From assembly GCF_000722545.1 (NCBI RefSeq), contig NZ_JNVM01000018.1, forward strand, positions 62,001 to 126,000: a stretch of DNA of 64,000 bases. Direction: 5' to 3'. The notes below the pieces were generated by a model that was not told the origin of the DNA, did not search any database, and was given only the letters and a program-made list of their open reading frames with translations. This document shows, in pieces, positions 17,043 to 24,808 of this stretch. Source of the stretch: Paenibacillus tyrphae (lineage in GTDB: Bacteria > Bacillota > Bacilli > Paenibacillales > NBRC-103111). The first letter of the stretch is position 1; every line of letters begins with the position of its first letter. The translations under genes and the position numbers were made by a program.

Positions 17043-18491
17043 TCATCTTTCCTGGTTGTATTGATCAAGCAATCTTCGCTGTAGATCAAAGAATGCTAAT
17101 TTATTGGACAGGACCGAGATTTGGGGATGGCTTTGCCTTACTTTTTTCAACATTAACCCCGCTTCTGCTAATTTCCCGGAATGAACTAATAAATCGGCCT
17201 TTAGGACATCGGCTTTCCATGCAAGAATATCGCGGTCCGCAGTTACAGTCCCCCGGTAAGTTCCAAAGCCTTCCACAGCTGCTCCTATGTGTCCTTCGGC
17301 CTCTTGAAGCAGCAAGCGGGCTTTTCTCATCTGTATCTCCGCGAGCGCGTAACGGGCATCGGGAAAATCAGAATGGAGCTTCAGCGCCTTGCGGCAGCAT
17401 TCCTCAGCCTGCTCCCATTCGTTGCGCGATGCCAATATCCGGGTCATCAGCATATAAACTTCAGGCATTCGGCCAAATTTGGGATTGGCCCGAGCATACT
17501 CCTCGGATTTTCTCAAATAGTCCAATGCGCTGTCATAATCACCCATGGACATCGTCTCTCTTCCCAAAAAATACCACCACCCCGAGTTTCCGGGCTCTTC
17601 TTGGGTCATCAGACGAAGGAGATGAATATTACGGTTAAACTTATCTTTATCCTCTTTAACAAAGGCTTCATAGCCGTCATGGAACACTCTGATTTTGGTC
17701 GGTTTATGGAGTACGTTGGAAGTAAATATTCCTTCTTCCTGCGTAGCGATTTGTTCATGAATTCGGCCGCTATAATAAAGTCCCCGCCCAGCCGGGAATA
17801 AACGGGGTACGGAATAGTCGCATACCTCTGTACCCTTCACTTGGTTGATCAATCCGACATGAAGCACCGGGATAATATGACCTAAACCAGAGTAAAGCGC
17901 CGCCGCCGTTCGAATATTTGCCTGATCTTCGGGATGAAGCCACTCGTCCGCATCCAGCCAAAACACCCAATCCGAGGTGACGAGGGCCAGTGCTTCATTA
18001 CGCAATTGCGAAAAACTATCGTTCCATACCGTTTGATGAATTTTCACGATTGGGTAATCCGTTAGGATCGACAACGTTTTATCTGTTGAACCGGAATCTA
18101 CAACAACGATCTCGTCAAATACCCCGATGATGCTATCAAGGCAACGTTTAATGCAGCGCTCTTCATTTTTGACAATAATAGCTGCCGATACGCTAACCGG
18201 TTTTGTTTGCAGCAAATCGACGATATCCTGCCTTGGCGCACCGGCAGGGGTTTTCTCCAGTTCTCGATACGCTGATGGCATCCAAGTTGCTTCGGGGTCC
18301 AAAAGATGCGCCCGCTCAAACATAAGACGCGCCATTTTACCGTTCTGTTGATGCAATAACGCCTCTCCCAGCAGAACCCACCCCTGCCCATCTATGGGGA
18401 ATAATCGGACGTGTTCAACGGCGTGGGCTTCCGCTTCTTGATATCGTTGTTGTCTTAACAAATGAGTTATCATTTCATGACGCGGATGCAT
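17043..18491 (-). CDS. GT2 glycosyltransferase with TPR repeats
   Basis: The 482-residue protein begins with TPR-like helices (residues 1-75). A family 2 glycosyltransferase domain follows (VSAAIIVKNEERCIKRCLDS, VVVDSGSTDKT, and the metal-binding FWLDADEW), and further TPR repeats (about 290-480) close it. This TPR-GT2-TPR arrangement is found in enzymes that glycosylate proteins or peptides as well as in polysaccharide synthesis. It sits 22 bases upstream of the SLH gene and 70 bases downstream of the repeat-protein gene on the same strand, so glycosylation of one of these surface proteins is a reasonable inference. Confidence 0.88.
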   Translation of the reverse strand: MHPRHEMITHLLRQQRYQEAEAHAVEHVRLFPIDGQGWVLLGEALLHQQNGKMARLMFERAHLLDPEATWMPSAYRELEKTPAGAPRQDIVDLLQTKPVSVSAAIIVKNEERCIKRCLDSIIGVFDEIVVVDSGSTDKTLSILTDYPIVKIHQTVWNDSFSQLRNEALALVTSDWVFWLDADEWLHPEDQANIRTAAALYSGLGHIIPVLHVGLINQVKGTEVCDYSVPRLFPAGRGLYYSGRIHEQIATQEEGIFTSNVLHKPTKIRVFHDGYEAFVKEDKDKFNRNIHLLRLMTQEEPGNSGWWYFLGRETMSMGDYDSALDYLRKSEEYARANPKFGRMPEVYMLMTRILASRNEWEQAEECCRKALKLHSDFPDARYALAEIQMRKARLLLQEAEGHIGAAVEGFGTYRGTVTADRDILAWKADVLKADLLVHSGKLAEAGLMLKKVRQSHPQISVLSNKLAFFDLQRRLLDQYNQER

Positions 18492-18517
18492 AGAACCGAC
18501 CTTTCTATTTCAAAATT

Positions 18518-18543
18518 ATCGGCCAACCGTCCGATTGGCCGAT
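18518..18543 (-). terminator. Intercistronic hairpin (weak terminator or attenuator)
   Basis: A perfect inverted repeat, ATCGGCCAA/TTGGCCGAT, with the loop TCGGACGG is followed by AATTTTG on the minus strand. It lies between the repeat-protein and glycosyltransferase genes. The short T run suggests partial termination, which would give more of the first product. Confidence 0.5.
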
Positions 18544-18561
18544 TTCGTTCATTATAAAAAT

Positions 18562-21500
18562 CTAATGTTGACCGTTGATTGTTACTGTATTGGTTACATA
18601 TCCGCTATATCCATCCGTTGCGTGAATGACGATGTGGGTCGGTTCCTGAGCCGTCCCTGACAACAGCAGCAGCGTTCCGCTTATCGAAGCGCTGAGCGTG
18701 TTCGACCACGGATACGTCGAGCCGTAAACATACGTCAATACGTCCTGATTTGCATCGATAAAGTAGTTTCTTAAGTCAATTTGCGTCAATCCGCCCGTTA
18801 AAGAAACGGCTGGCTGCGACAATGCTTGAGGAGGCATGTTTTGGCTGCTGCTTCCTATGCTCACCGTATTGGATACATACGTGCCGTGACCATCTGTCGC
18901 ATGCACGATTACGTATCCCGATTCCTGCGCCATCCCCGACAGCAGCAGCATCGTTCCGCTTACCGATGCGCTTAGCGTGCTCGACCACGGGTATTTCCAA
19001 CCGTAGTAGAACGTGAGCTCGTCGTGATCCGCATCGTTAAAATAGTTTCTCAGGTCAACTTGCGTCAGTGCGCCGGACAAAGATACCGTAGGTTGCGACA
19101 AAGCCTTGGGCGCAAAGTTTAAGCTAAAGCTTTCTTCCGCTGATGCTTCGTGCGTATCAGTTGCTTTCACCCGGAATGTCGTCGGCGTCGTCGGCGTACC
19201 GCCCACATACAGCACGCTGCCGCTGAGGCTCACCGACATTCCGCTGCTTGCAGACGGTGCTTGGGTTATCGCGTAGCTCAGTCTATCCCCGTTCGCATCA
19301 TAAAATATGTTTCCTAACTCGATGGTGCTGGACGTGAATGCTCCGCTGTTCGGGTCGTACGTCACCAGATTGTGACTCGACAAGCTTTGCGGCGCAAAGT
19401 TCAGTACTTCCGTCAAATCCGCGTACAGCCCGCTCGGATCAGTCGCCCTCACCGTAAACGAATCGTACGGCTGCGTCGGATTTCCACTTAAATGCATCAG
19501 ACTGCCGCTCACGATGCTCGCCGAGAACCCTTGCGGCTGCCTCACGATCGAGTACGTTAGCGGATCATTATCCGAGAAATATGCTCCCACATCCGCATCG
19601 TTGTTCACAAATCGTTGCCCCGTCGGATCCCATGTCGTGTACACCATGCCGCCGCTCGGCAGCACTTGCGGGATTCCACCGGTTTGTTGCACATTCACCG
19701 TATTGACTATAGACATGTAGTGCCCATCCGTAGCATACACGGTCACGTAGGATGGCTCCTTCGCCATCCCCGAAAGTAGCAGCATCGAACCGCTTATCGT
19801 GGCGCTCAGCGAGCTCGACCACGGATATACCCCGCCGTAATAGAACGTCAGCTCGTCCTGATCTGCGTCGCTAAAGTAGTTTCTCAGGTCGACCTGAGTT
19901 AGCGCACCGGATAAAGAAACCGCCGGCTGGTTCAACGCTTTGGGCGCAAAATTCAGTCCGAAGCTTCCTTCCACAGATGCTCCGTGCGTATCGGTCGCCT
20001 TCACCCTGAACGTCGCCGGTGACGTTGGCGTACCGCCCAGATACAGCATGCTGCCGCTGAGACTCGCCATCATCCCGCTGCTCACTGATGGCGCCTGAAC
20101 CATCGAATAGTCCAGCCAATCCCCGTTCGCATCATAAAATATACTTCCCAGATCGATGGCGCTGGTTACGAACGCACCTCTGTTCGGGTCGTACGTCACC
20201 AGATTGTGACTTGACCAGCTTTGGGGCGCAAAGTTCAGTATTTCTGTCAGATCCGCGTACAACCCGGTCGAATCCATCGCCCGTACCGTAAACGAATCGC
20301 TAGTCAACTGCGGATTTCCACTCAAATGCACTAAGCTGCCGTTCAAAATACTCGCCGAGAACCCTTGCGGCTGTCTTACAATTGAGTACGTCAATGGGTC
20401 CGTATCTGAGAAATACGCCCCTACGTTCACATCGTTATTCACAAACCGCTTCGCCGTTGGGTCCCACGTCGTATGCACGATGCCGCCGCTCGGCAGCACT
20501 TGCGGGATACCATTCGTCTGCAGTACGCTCACCGTATTGTTCACGTACGTGCCGTGTCCGTCCGTTGCCTGCACGATCACATAGCTTGGCTCCTGCGCCA
20601 TCCCCGACAGTAGCAGCATCGTCCCGCTTACCGACGCGCTCAGCGTGCTCGACCACGGATACGTCCAGCCATAGTAGAACGTCAGCTCGTCCTGATCCGC
20701 GTCGCTAAAGTAGTTTCTCAAGTCAACCTGCGTCAGTGCGCCGGACAATGAAACCGCAGGTTGCGACAATGCCTTCGGTGCGAAATTTAAGCTAAAGCTT
20801 TCTTCCGCAGATGCTCCGTGCGTATCCGTCGCCTTCACCCGGAACGTCGCCGGCGACGTCGGCGTGCCGCCCAAATACAGCATGCTGCCGCTAAGGTTCG
20901 CCGTCATCCCGCTGCTTACCGATGGCACTTCTACCATCGAATACTTCAGTTCATCCCTGTTCGCGTCGTAGAATCTACTTCCCAGATCGATGGCGCTGGT
21001 GACGAACGCCCCGCTGTTCGGATCGTAGGTCACCAGGCTGTGGCTCCACCAGGCTTGCGGCGCGAAGTTCAACACCTCCGTCAATTCCGCATACAGCCCG
21101 CTCGGGTCTGTCGCCCTCACCGTAAACGAATCGCTAGTCAACTGCGGATTTCCGCTCAAATGCACTAAGCTGCCGCTCAAAATACTCGCCGAGAACCCCT
21201 GCGGCTGTCTCACGATCGAGTACGTCAACGGGTCATTATCCGTGAAGTACGCTCCCGCATCCGCATCGTTATTCACAAACCGCTTCGTTGTCGGGTCCCA
21301 CGTCGTATAGATCATACCGCCACTCGGCAATACCAATGGTGGGCCGGATAACTCGCTCAATATAATTTTATTTAGTTGATAGGAAATATTTGGATTGTAA
21401 ACAGGATAATGATACTTTTCCATGCTGTCATATACTGACTCTTCTTTTACTACTCTCTTTTCACTCCCCATGAGCTCGATAGAGCCTGCATTGACATACG

Positions 21501-21579
21501 GAGCAAACTGAGGGTATAAAACCATGGTGGCTTGCAATATTCTTAAAAGCTTCTGGTGATGATTTTCTCGAGTCAACAT
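18562..21579 (-). CDS. Tandem-repeat Ig/cadherin-like protein
   Basis: The 1005-residue protein is built from three near-identical units of about 278 residues plus a partial fourth. Each unit holds three beta-sandwich modules of about 90 residues with dystroglycan/cadherin-like signatures (SFTVRATDPSGLYA, FRVKATDTHGAS, VIVQATDGHGTYV; acidic YFSDADQDELTF suggests calcium sites). No Sec signal or anchor is visible: the N-terminus (LLRILQATMVLYPQFAPYV) is only mildly hydrophobic. ATG 21579 has AAGGTG just upstream; ATG 21627 would add 16 residues but lacks a ribosome site. It is the first gene of an operon with a glycosyltransferase and an SLH protein. Its specific function is not recognised. 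Confidence 0.75.
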   Translation of the reverse strand: MLTRENHHQKLLRILQATMVLYPQFAPYVNAGSIELMGSEKRVVKEESVYDSMEKYHYPVYNPNISYQLNKIILSELSGPPLVLPSGGMIYTTWDPTTKRFVNNDADAGAYFTDNDPLTYSIVRQPQGFSASILSGSLVHLSGNPQLTSDSFTVRATDPSGLYAELTEVLNFAPQAWWSHSLVTYDPNSGAFVTSAIDLGSRFYDANRDELKYSMVEVPSVSSGMTANLSGSMLYLGGTPTSPATFRVKATDTHGASAEESFSLNFAPKALSQPAVSLSGALTQVDLRNYFSDADQDELTFYYGWTYPWSSTLSASVSGTMLLLSGMAQEPSYVIVQATDGHGTYVNNTVSVLQTNGIPQVLPSGGIVHTTWDPTAKRFVNNDVNVGAYFSDTDPLTYSIVRQPQGFSASILNGSLVHLSGNPQLTSDSFTVRAMDSTGLYADLTEILNFAPQSWSSHNLVTYDPNRGAFVTSAIDLGSIFYDANGDWLDYSMVQAPSVSSGMMASLSGSMLYLGGTPTSPATFRVKATDTHGASVEGSFGLNFAPKALNQPAVSLSGALTQVDLRNYFSDADQDELTFYYGGVYPWSSSLSATISGSMLLLSGMAKEPSYVTVYATDGHYMSIVNTVNVQQTGGIPQVLPSGGMVYTTWDPTGQRFVNNDADVGAYFSDNDPLTYSIVRQPQGFSASIVSGSLMHLSGNPTQPYDSFTVRATDPSGLYADLTEVLNFAPQSLSSHNLVTYDPNSGAFTSSTIELGNIFYDANGDRLSYAITQAPSASSGMSVSLSGSVLYVGGTPTTPTTFRVKATDTHEASAEESFSLNFAPKALSQPTVSLSGALTQVDLRNYFNDADHDELTFYYGWKYPWSSTLSASVSGTMLLLSGMAQESGYVIVHATDGHGTYVSNTVSIGSSSQNMPPQALSQPAVSLTGGLTQIDLRNYFIDANQDVLTYVYGSTYPWSNTLSASISGTLLLLSGTAQEPTHIVIHATDGYSGYVTNTVTINGQH
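18600..21320. repeat. Long tandem DNA repeats (unit about 836 bp) inside the Ig-like gene
   Basis: The segment coding TTWDPT..RFVNND recurs near 21290, 20455 and 19621, a spacing of about 835 bp. The intervening DNA is highly similar, with a partial fourth unit at the 3-prime end. Such repeats recombine easily, so repeat number may vary between strains and short-read assemblies may collapse it. Confidence 0.85.
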
Positions 21580-21698
21580 GCTCACCTTGTTTCTTTTATT
21601 TTTTGAAATGAAATACGCATAATCCATTCAATACAAAAAATCTAGTAATTTTCTCCTGTATATATCGACAAAATAGTACCATTTTATTAGACTTTCGC

Positions 21699-21726
21699 AC
21701 TATAACAATTTACTTTTTCGTATCAA
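21699..21726 (-). promoter_or_regulatory. Promoter of the surface-protein operon
   Basis: On the minus strand the -35 is TTGATA (21726-21721) and the -10 is TATAGT (21704-21699), with a 16-base spacer. Both hexamers match 5 of 6. It lies about 70-120 bases ahead of the Ig-like gene. Confidence 0.65.
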
Positions 21727-21751
21727 AACGCCCTTCTCTTTTCAACGTTCT

Positions 21752-21774
21752 CCCCTCCCAAGGTATGGTATAAT
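21752..21774 (+). promoter_or_regulatory. Extended -10 promoter of the PD-(D/E)XK-like gene
   Basis: A perfect TATAAT (21769-21774) is preceded by TGG, giving an extended -10. The -35 region is weak. It is divergent from the surface-operon promoter. Confidence 0.55.
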
Positions 21775-21817
21775 AACCCTACCATATCAACCCAAGCAAA
21801 AAAGGAGGCGCGGCCCC

Positions 21818-22597
21818 TTGGCTATCAAAAGTGAAACGGAGCTGTACGCCCCCGTTAAAGCCTACTTGGAGCAGCTCGGTTACACGGTGCGCGGCGAGGT
21901 ACGTCATTGCGATCTGGTCGCCATCCGCGGAGAGGAGCCTCCGGTCATCGTCGAATTGAAAAAAAGCTTCTCGATCCCGCTCCTGCTGCAAGCGATCGAT
22001 CGTCTGCGGATCAGCCGTCTTGTATACGTCGCTTTCGAGCGGCCGGCCAAAGGACGTGCGCCGCACGGCGCTACCTGGCCGGAACTCCGCAGACTGTGCG
22101 GCATGCTCGGCCTCGGCATGATCGCCGTGCAGTTCTATAAAACGCGCAAGCCGCGGGTCGAGGTCGAATGTCATCCGCCGGATGGGTCCGGACTCGCGAT
22201 GCCGCTCAAAATGCCCAGGCATAACAAATATGCGGCCGGTAAGCTAATGCGGGAGTTTCAAGAACGCCGTGCCGATTATAACGTCGGCGGCAGCACCAAG
22301 CGAAAGCTCGTCACCGCTTACCGCGAAAAGTCGCTTCATCTCGCGGCGCTGCTGCGCATCCACGGCCCCATGAGCCCCAAACAGTTGCGCGACCTGACAG
22401 GCAATGCCCAAGCCGCAGGCATGCTTCAGAAAAACGTATACCTGTGGTTCGAACGCGTCGCCCGCGGCGTATACAAGCTCACCCCGCAGGGAGAAGCGGA
22501 GCTTCAAACTTTTGCTCATGTCGTCGAGGCTTACTTACCGACCGCGGAGTCGGATACCGCAGAAGCTCCGCAAGTGCCTGTCCTGCAAAATGCATAA
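21818..22597 (+). CDS. DUF2161 family protein, putative PD-(D/E)XK phosphodiesterase
   Basis: The 259-residue protein has a compact nuclease-like motif in its first 50 residues: Asp32 (CDLVAIRG) and Glu46-x-Lys48 (VIVELKKSF), the pattern of PD-(D/E)XK enzymes. A region ending in a winged-helix-like segment follows (MSPKQLRDLTGNAQAAGMLQKNVYLWFERVARG, split over two helices). The family is conserved but uncharacterised, and DNA or RNA cleavage is not proven. Translation starts at TTG 21818 with GGAGG ten bases before. The deacetylase gene follows after 60 bases. Confidence 0.8.
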   Translation: MAIKSETELYAPVKAYLEQLGYTVRGEVRHCDLVAIRGEEPPVIVELKKSFSIPLLLQAIDRLRISRLVYVAFERPAKGRAPHGATWPELRRLCGMLGLGMIAVQFYKTRKPRVEVECHPPDGSGLAMPLKMPRHNKYAAGKLMREFQERRADYNVGGSTKRKLVTAYREKSLHLAALLRIHGPMSPKQLRDLTGNAQAAGMLQKNVYLWFERVARGVYKLTPQGEAELQTFAHVVEAYLPTAESDTAEAPQVPVLQNA

Positions 22598-22657
22598 ATC
22601 GTTCGGGCAGCGGGTATGTATAGAGTGATAGACTACCGTGCAGAAAGGACGTGCGCT

Positions 22658-23428
22658 ATGAAACCGTTCGTTCGGGCTCTCTTCGCGTTCAGTCTTGCTA
22701 TGCTTGCATGCATGTTATCACTTTTTGCCCCTGCCCTATCATCGCCCGCGCAAGCCGCTTCTTCCATTCGCATCCCCGTGCTCAACTACCACAGCATTAC
22801 CGTCGATCCAGGCAACCGGGCGACCATCGCCCCGGACAAATTCGAGGAGCAGATGCGCTACTTGGCTGACGAAGGCTACACGACGCTCACGCTTCAGCAA
22901 TTCACCGATATCCTCGAGGGCGAAGAAAAACCGCCTGAAAAACCGATCCTGCTCACGTTTGACGACGGCTATGCGGACAACTACGAGCACGCTTATCCGC
23001 TGCTCAAAAAGTTAAAGTTTCATGCGACATTATTCATGGTCCCGGGGTTTGTAGGCGACGGTTATTATTTGGATTGGGAGCAGGTCATAGCGATGAAAGA
23101 GGCAGGTTGGGACATTCAGCCCCACGGTATGAGCCACCCGAACTTACCGAAGCTGAATGCCAAGAAACAAGCGTATGAAATTACCGAATCCAGGCGGCTG
23201 ATCGAGGAACAGCTCGGCACGACGGCCGATATTTTTTGTTATCCGTATGGCGAGTCCAATCGAACGACCTTGAATCTTTTAAAAGAAAGTAAGTTCCGGT
23301 ATGCGTTTACCATCGATCAGGGGTGGGCTTCGTCCGATCAGGACCCGCTCAAGCTGAAACGGCTGTTCGTCAATGGAGAAGCATCGATGAAAGCCTGGAA
23401 GCGGCTGCTGGAGCCGCCCAAATCTTAA
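22658..23428 (+). CDS. Secreted polysaccharide deacetylase (NodB domain)
   Basis: The 256-residue protein has a signal peptide (residues 1-33, AQA cleavage) and a NodB-homology domain of carbohydrate esterase family 4. Motif 1 is LLTFDDGYADN, motif 2 (metal-binding) is HGMSHPN, and the later motif is FCYPYG. Enzymes of this type remove N-acetyl groups from peptidoglycan or exopolysaccharide outside the membrane. ATG 22658, with AGAAAGGA upstream, is chosen because it places the signal peptide at the N-terminus. An ICA-like or wall substrate cannot be told from sequence. Confidence 0.9.
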   Translation: MKPFVRALFAFSLAMLACMLSLFAPALSSPAQAASSIRIPVLNYHSITVDPGNRATIAPDKFEEQMRYLADEGYTTLTLQQFTDILEGEEKPPEKPILLTFDDGYADNYEHAYPLLKKLKFHATLFMVPGFVGDGYYLDWEQVIAMKEAGWDIQPHGMSHPNLPKLNAKKQAYEITESRRLIEEQLGTTADIFCYPYGESNRTTLNLLKESKFRYAFTIDQGWASSDQDPLKLKRLFVNGEASMKAWKRLLEPPKS

Positions 23429-23458
23429 CATCTCCTTCATGATCGGGAAACAAAACGC

Positions 23459-23504
23459 AAAGGACCAAAACTATCCCCTTAACGGAGGTGGCTTTGGTCC
23501 CTTT
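23459..23504. terminator. Bidirectional terminator between convergent genes
   Basis: The inverted repeat AAAGG-ACCAAA/TTTGGTCCCTTT brackets a GC-containing loop in the 91-base gap between the deacetylase and flavoprotein stops. Both sides end in A or T runs. Confidence 0.55.
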
Positions 23505-23519
23505 AACATGCGGTGTGAC

Positions 23520-24443
23520 TTAAACGAAGACCGCGGTATTCGTTTTCCTCTTCAAAAGCTCTTTATGAATCCAGATCGCCGCCTGCGAGCCCTCGCCCAT
23601 CGCGATCGTGACCTGCTCCGAATGCACTCCGATATCTCCTGCCGCCCAGACGCCGGGAACGTTCGTCATCTTGGTGCGCGGATCGGTGACGATATGACGG
23701 TTCTCCAGCCGCTCGATACCAAGCGCCGCCGTCCATCCGGTGTGCACTTCGTTGCCGCCAAAAGCGATAAAGCCGCGCTCTCCCTCAATCGTCCGGCCAT
23801 CCGACAAGCGTACCCCGTCGAACCGGGCATCCGCCCCGCCGATCACCTCGGCGATTTCCGCTTCAACATGTGGTATGCCTGCTTCCATCAGCTTGTCCGC
23901 ATGCCCGCTGCCCACCGCTTGCCGTTCGTGATTAACGTAAATAATCCGATCGGTCCAATAGCGCAGGGCAAGCGCCATTCCCGCTCCCGTATCGCCCGAT
24001 CCCATCACAACGGTCCGCTTCCCGCGGACCTCGTAGCCGTCGCAGTCGGGGCATACGTACACGCTGATTCCAAGGCGTTCTTCCAGCCCGGGCAGAGGCG
24101 GGAAGCGGTCCAATACGCCGGTTGCCGCGAGCAGCGTCTCGGTGTGGACGGCTCCGCCTCCGTCGGCAAGCGCGATCTGAAAGCCTCGGCCGTTCCTTGC
24201 AACCGCCACCGCCTCATCGCGGCGAAATTCCACCCCGAGCCGTTCGGCATGCTGCCGCCCGAGATGGCGGAGCTCTTGGCCGGATACTCCATCAGGCCAA
24301 CCGAGCACATTGTGGTAGCTGCGGCACAGCGTTGAGCGTCCTCGCCCTTTGTCGATCACCAGCACGCGATGCCGGTACCGTCCAAGCTGAATGGCCGCCT
24401 GCAAGCCGGCGATGCCCCCTCCGACGACGATGCAATCGTACAT
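23520..24443 (-). CDS. Thioredoxin-reductase-like NAD(P)/FAD-dependent oxidoreductase
   Basis: The 307-residue flavoprotein has an N-terminal FAD motif (VVGGGIAGLQAA), a second dinucleotide motif (MGSGDTGAGMA), the redox pair Cys131-Cys134 (VCPDCDGYE) between them, and the closing FAD motif GVWAAGDIG. This is the TrxB-like layout, but with CPDC where thioredoxin reductases usually have CATC or CAVC, so the disulfide partner may differ. ATG 24443 is preferred, with AAGGGG upstream; an earlier start would overlap a terminator hairpin. No thioredoxin gene is nearby. Confidence 0.85.
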   Translation of the reverse strand: MYDCIVVGGGIAGLQAAIQLGRYRHRVLVIDKGRGRSTLCRSYHNVLGWPDGVSGQELRHLGRQHAERLGVEFRRDEAVAVARNGRGFQIALADGGGAVHTETLLAATGVLDRFPPLPGLEERLGISVYVCPDCDGYEVRGKRTVVMGSGDTGAGMALALRYWTDRIIYVNHERQAVGSGHADKLMEAGIPHVEAEIAEVIGGADARFDGVRLSDGRTIEGERGFIAFGGNEVHTGWTAALGIERLENRHIVTDPRTKMTNVPGVWAAGDIGVHSEQVTIAMGEGSQAAIWIHKELLKRKTNTAVFV

Positions 24444-24526
24444 GATATACGCCCCTTCGTTATTCGTTACCGTTAGCATCCCCCCACGGTCCCAGATTCC
24501 ATTCCATCCGTTTCCTAAGCAGCACG

Positions 24527-24558
24527 AAAAAAGCTCCCTCTTCAATCAAGAGGAAGCT
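24527..24558 (-). terminator. Distal copy of the MFS-gene terminator
   Basis: The minus strand reads AGCTTCCTCT-TGATTGA-AGAGGGAGCT and then TTTTTT. It is an almost perfect duplicate of the hairpin that overlaps the MFS stop codon, now on the far side of the MITE-like element. Confidence 0.75.
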
Positions 24559-24564
24559 GAGCGT

Positions 24565-24771
24565 GTTGAGAAAGCGTTCAATTGAGGTAATAGAGGAGGT
24601 GTACGAGGGGGTGGGGTATCCACTTCCGACCGCTGTTGTCATCGGGAAATCTTGATTGGAAGCCGCTTAACAGCGGACATTTCCCGAAGACAAAGGCGGC
24701 CGCTATCGCTTCTCCAGTGGATACCCCACCTACGTTTGCATCTCTATTTTTGTAAAACCCACTTTCTCAAC
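24565..24771. repeat. MITE-like dispersed element, copy 2 (207 bp)
   Basis: This copy is bounded by GTTGAGAAAG and CTTTCTCAAC. The terminal inverted repeats extend outward to GAGCGT/AAGCTC and inward through GGTGGGGTATCCACT. The body is almost identical to copy 1, in the same orientation. It sits between duplicated terminator hairpins in the MFS-flavoprotein gap. Confidence 0.87.
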
Positions 24772-24777
24772 AAGCTC

Positions 24778-24808
24778 AAAGCTCCCTCTCCAATCAAGAG
24801 GAAGCTTT
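24778..24808 (-). terminator. Proximal MFS terminator hairpin, containing the stop codon
   Basis: The inverted repeat AAAGCTTCCTCT/AGAGGGAGCTTT spans the last codons and TGA of the MFS gene. The T tract is absent on this side and present on the duplicate at 24527-24558. Confidence 0.7.

Noticed and set aside
18600..21320. Regular repeats considered as a CRISPR-type array
   Set aside because: Units are about 836 bp, coding and in frame; there are no short repeats with unique spacers anywhere in the window.
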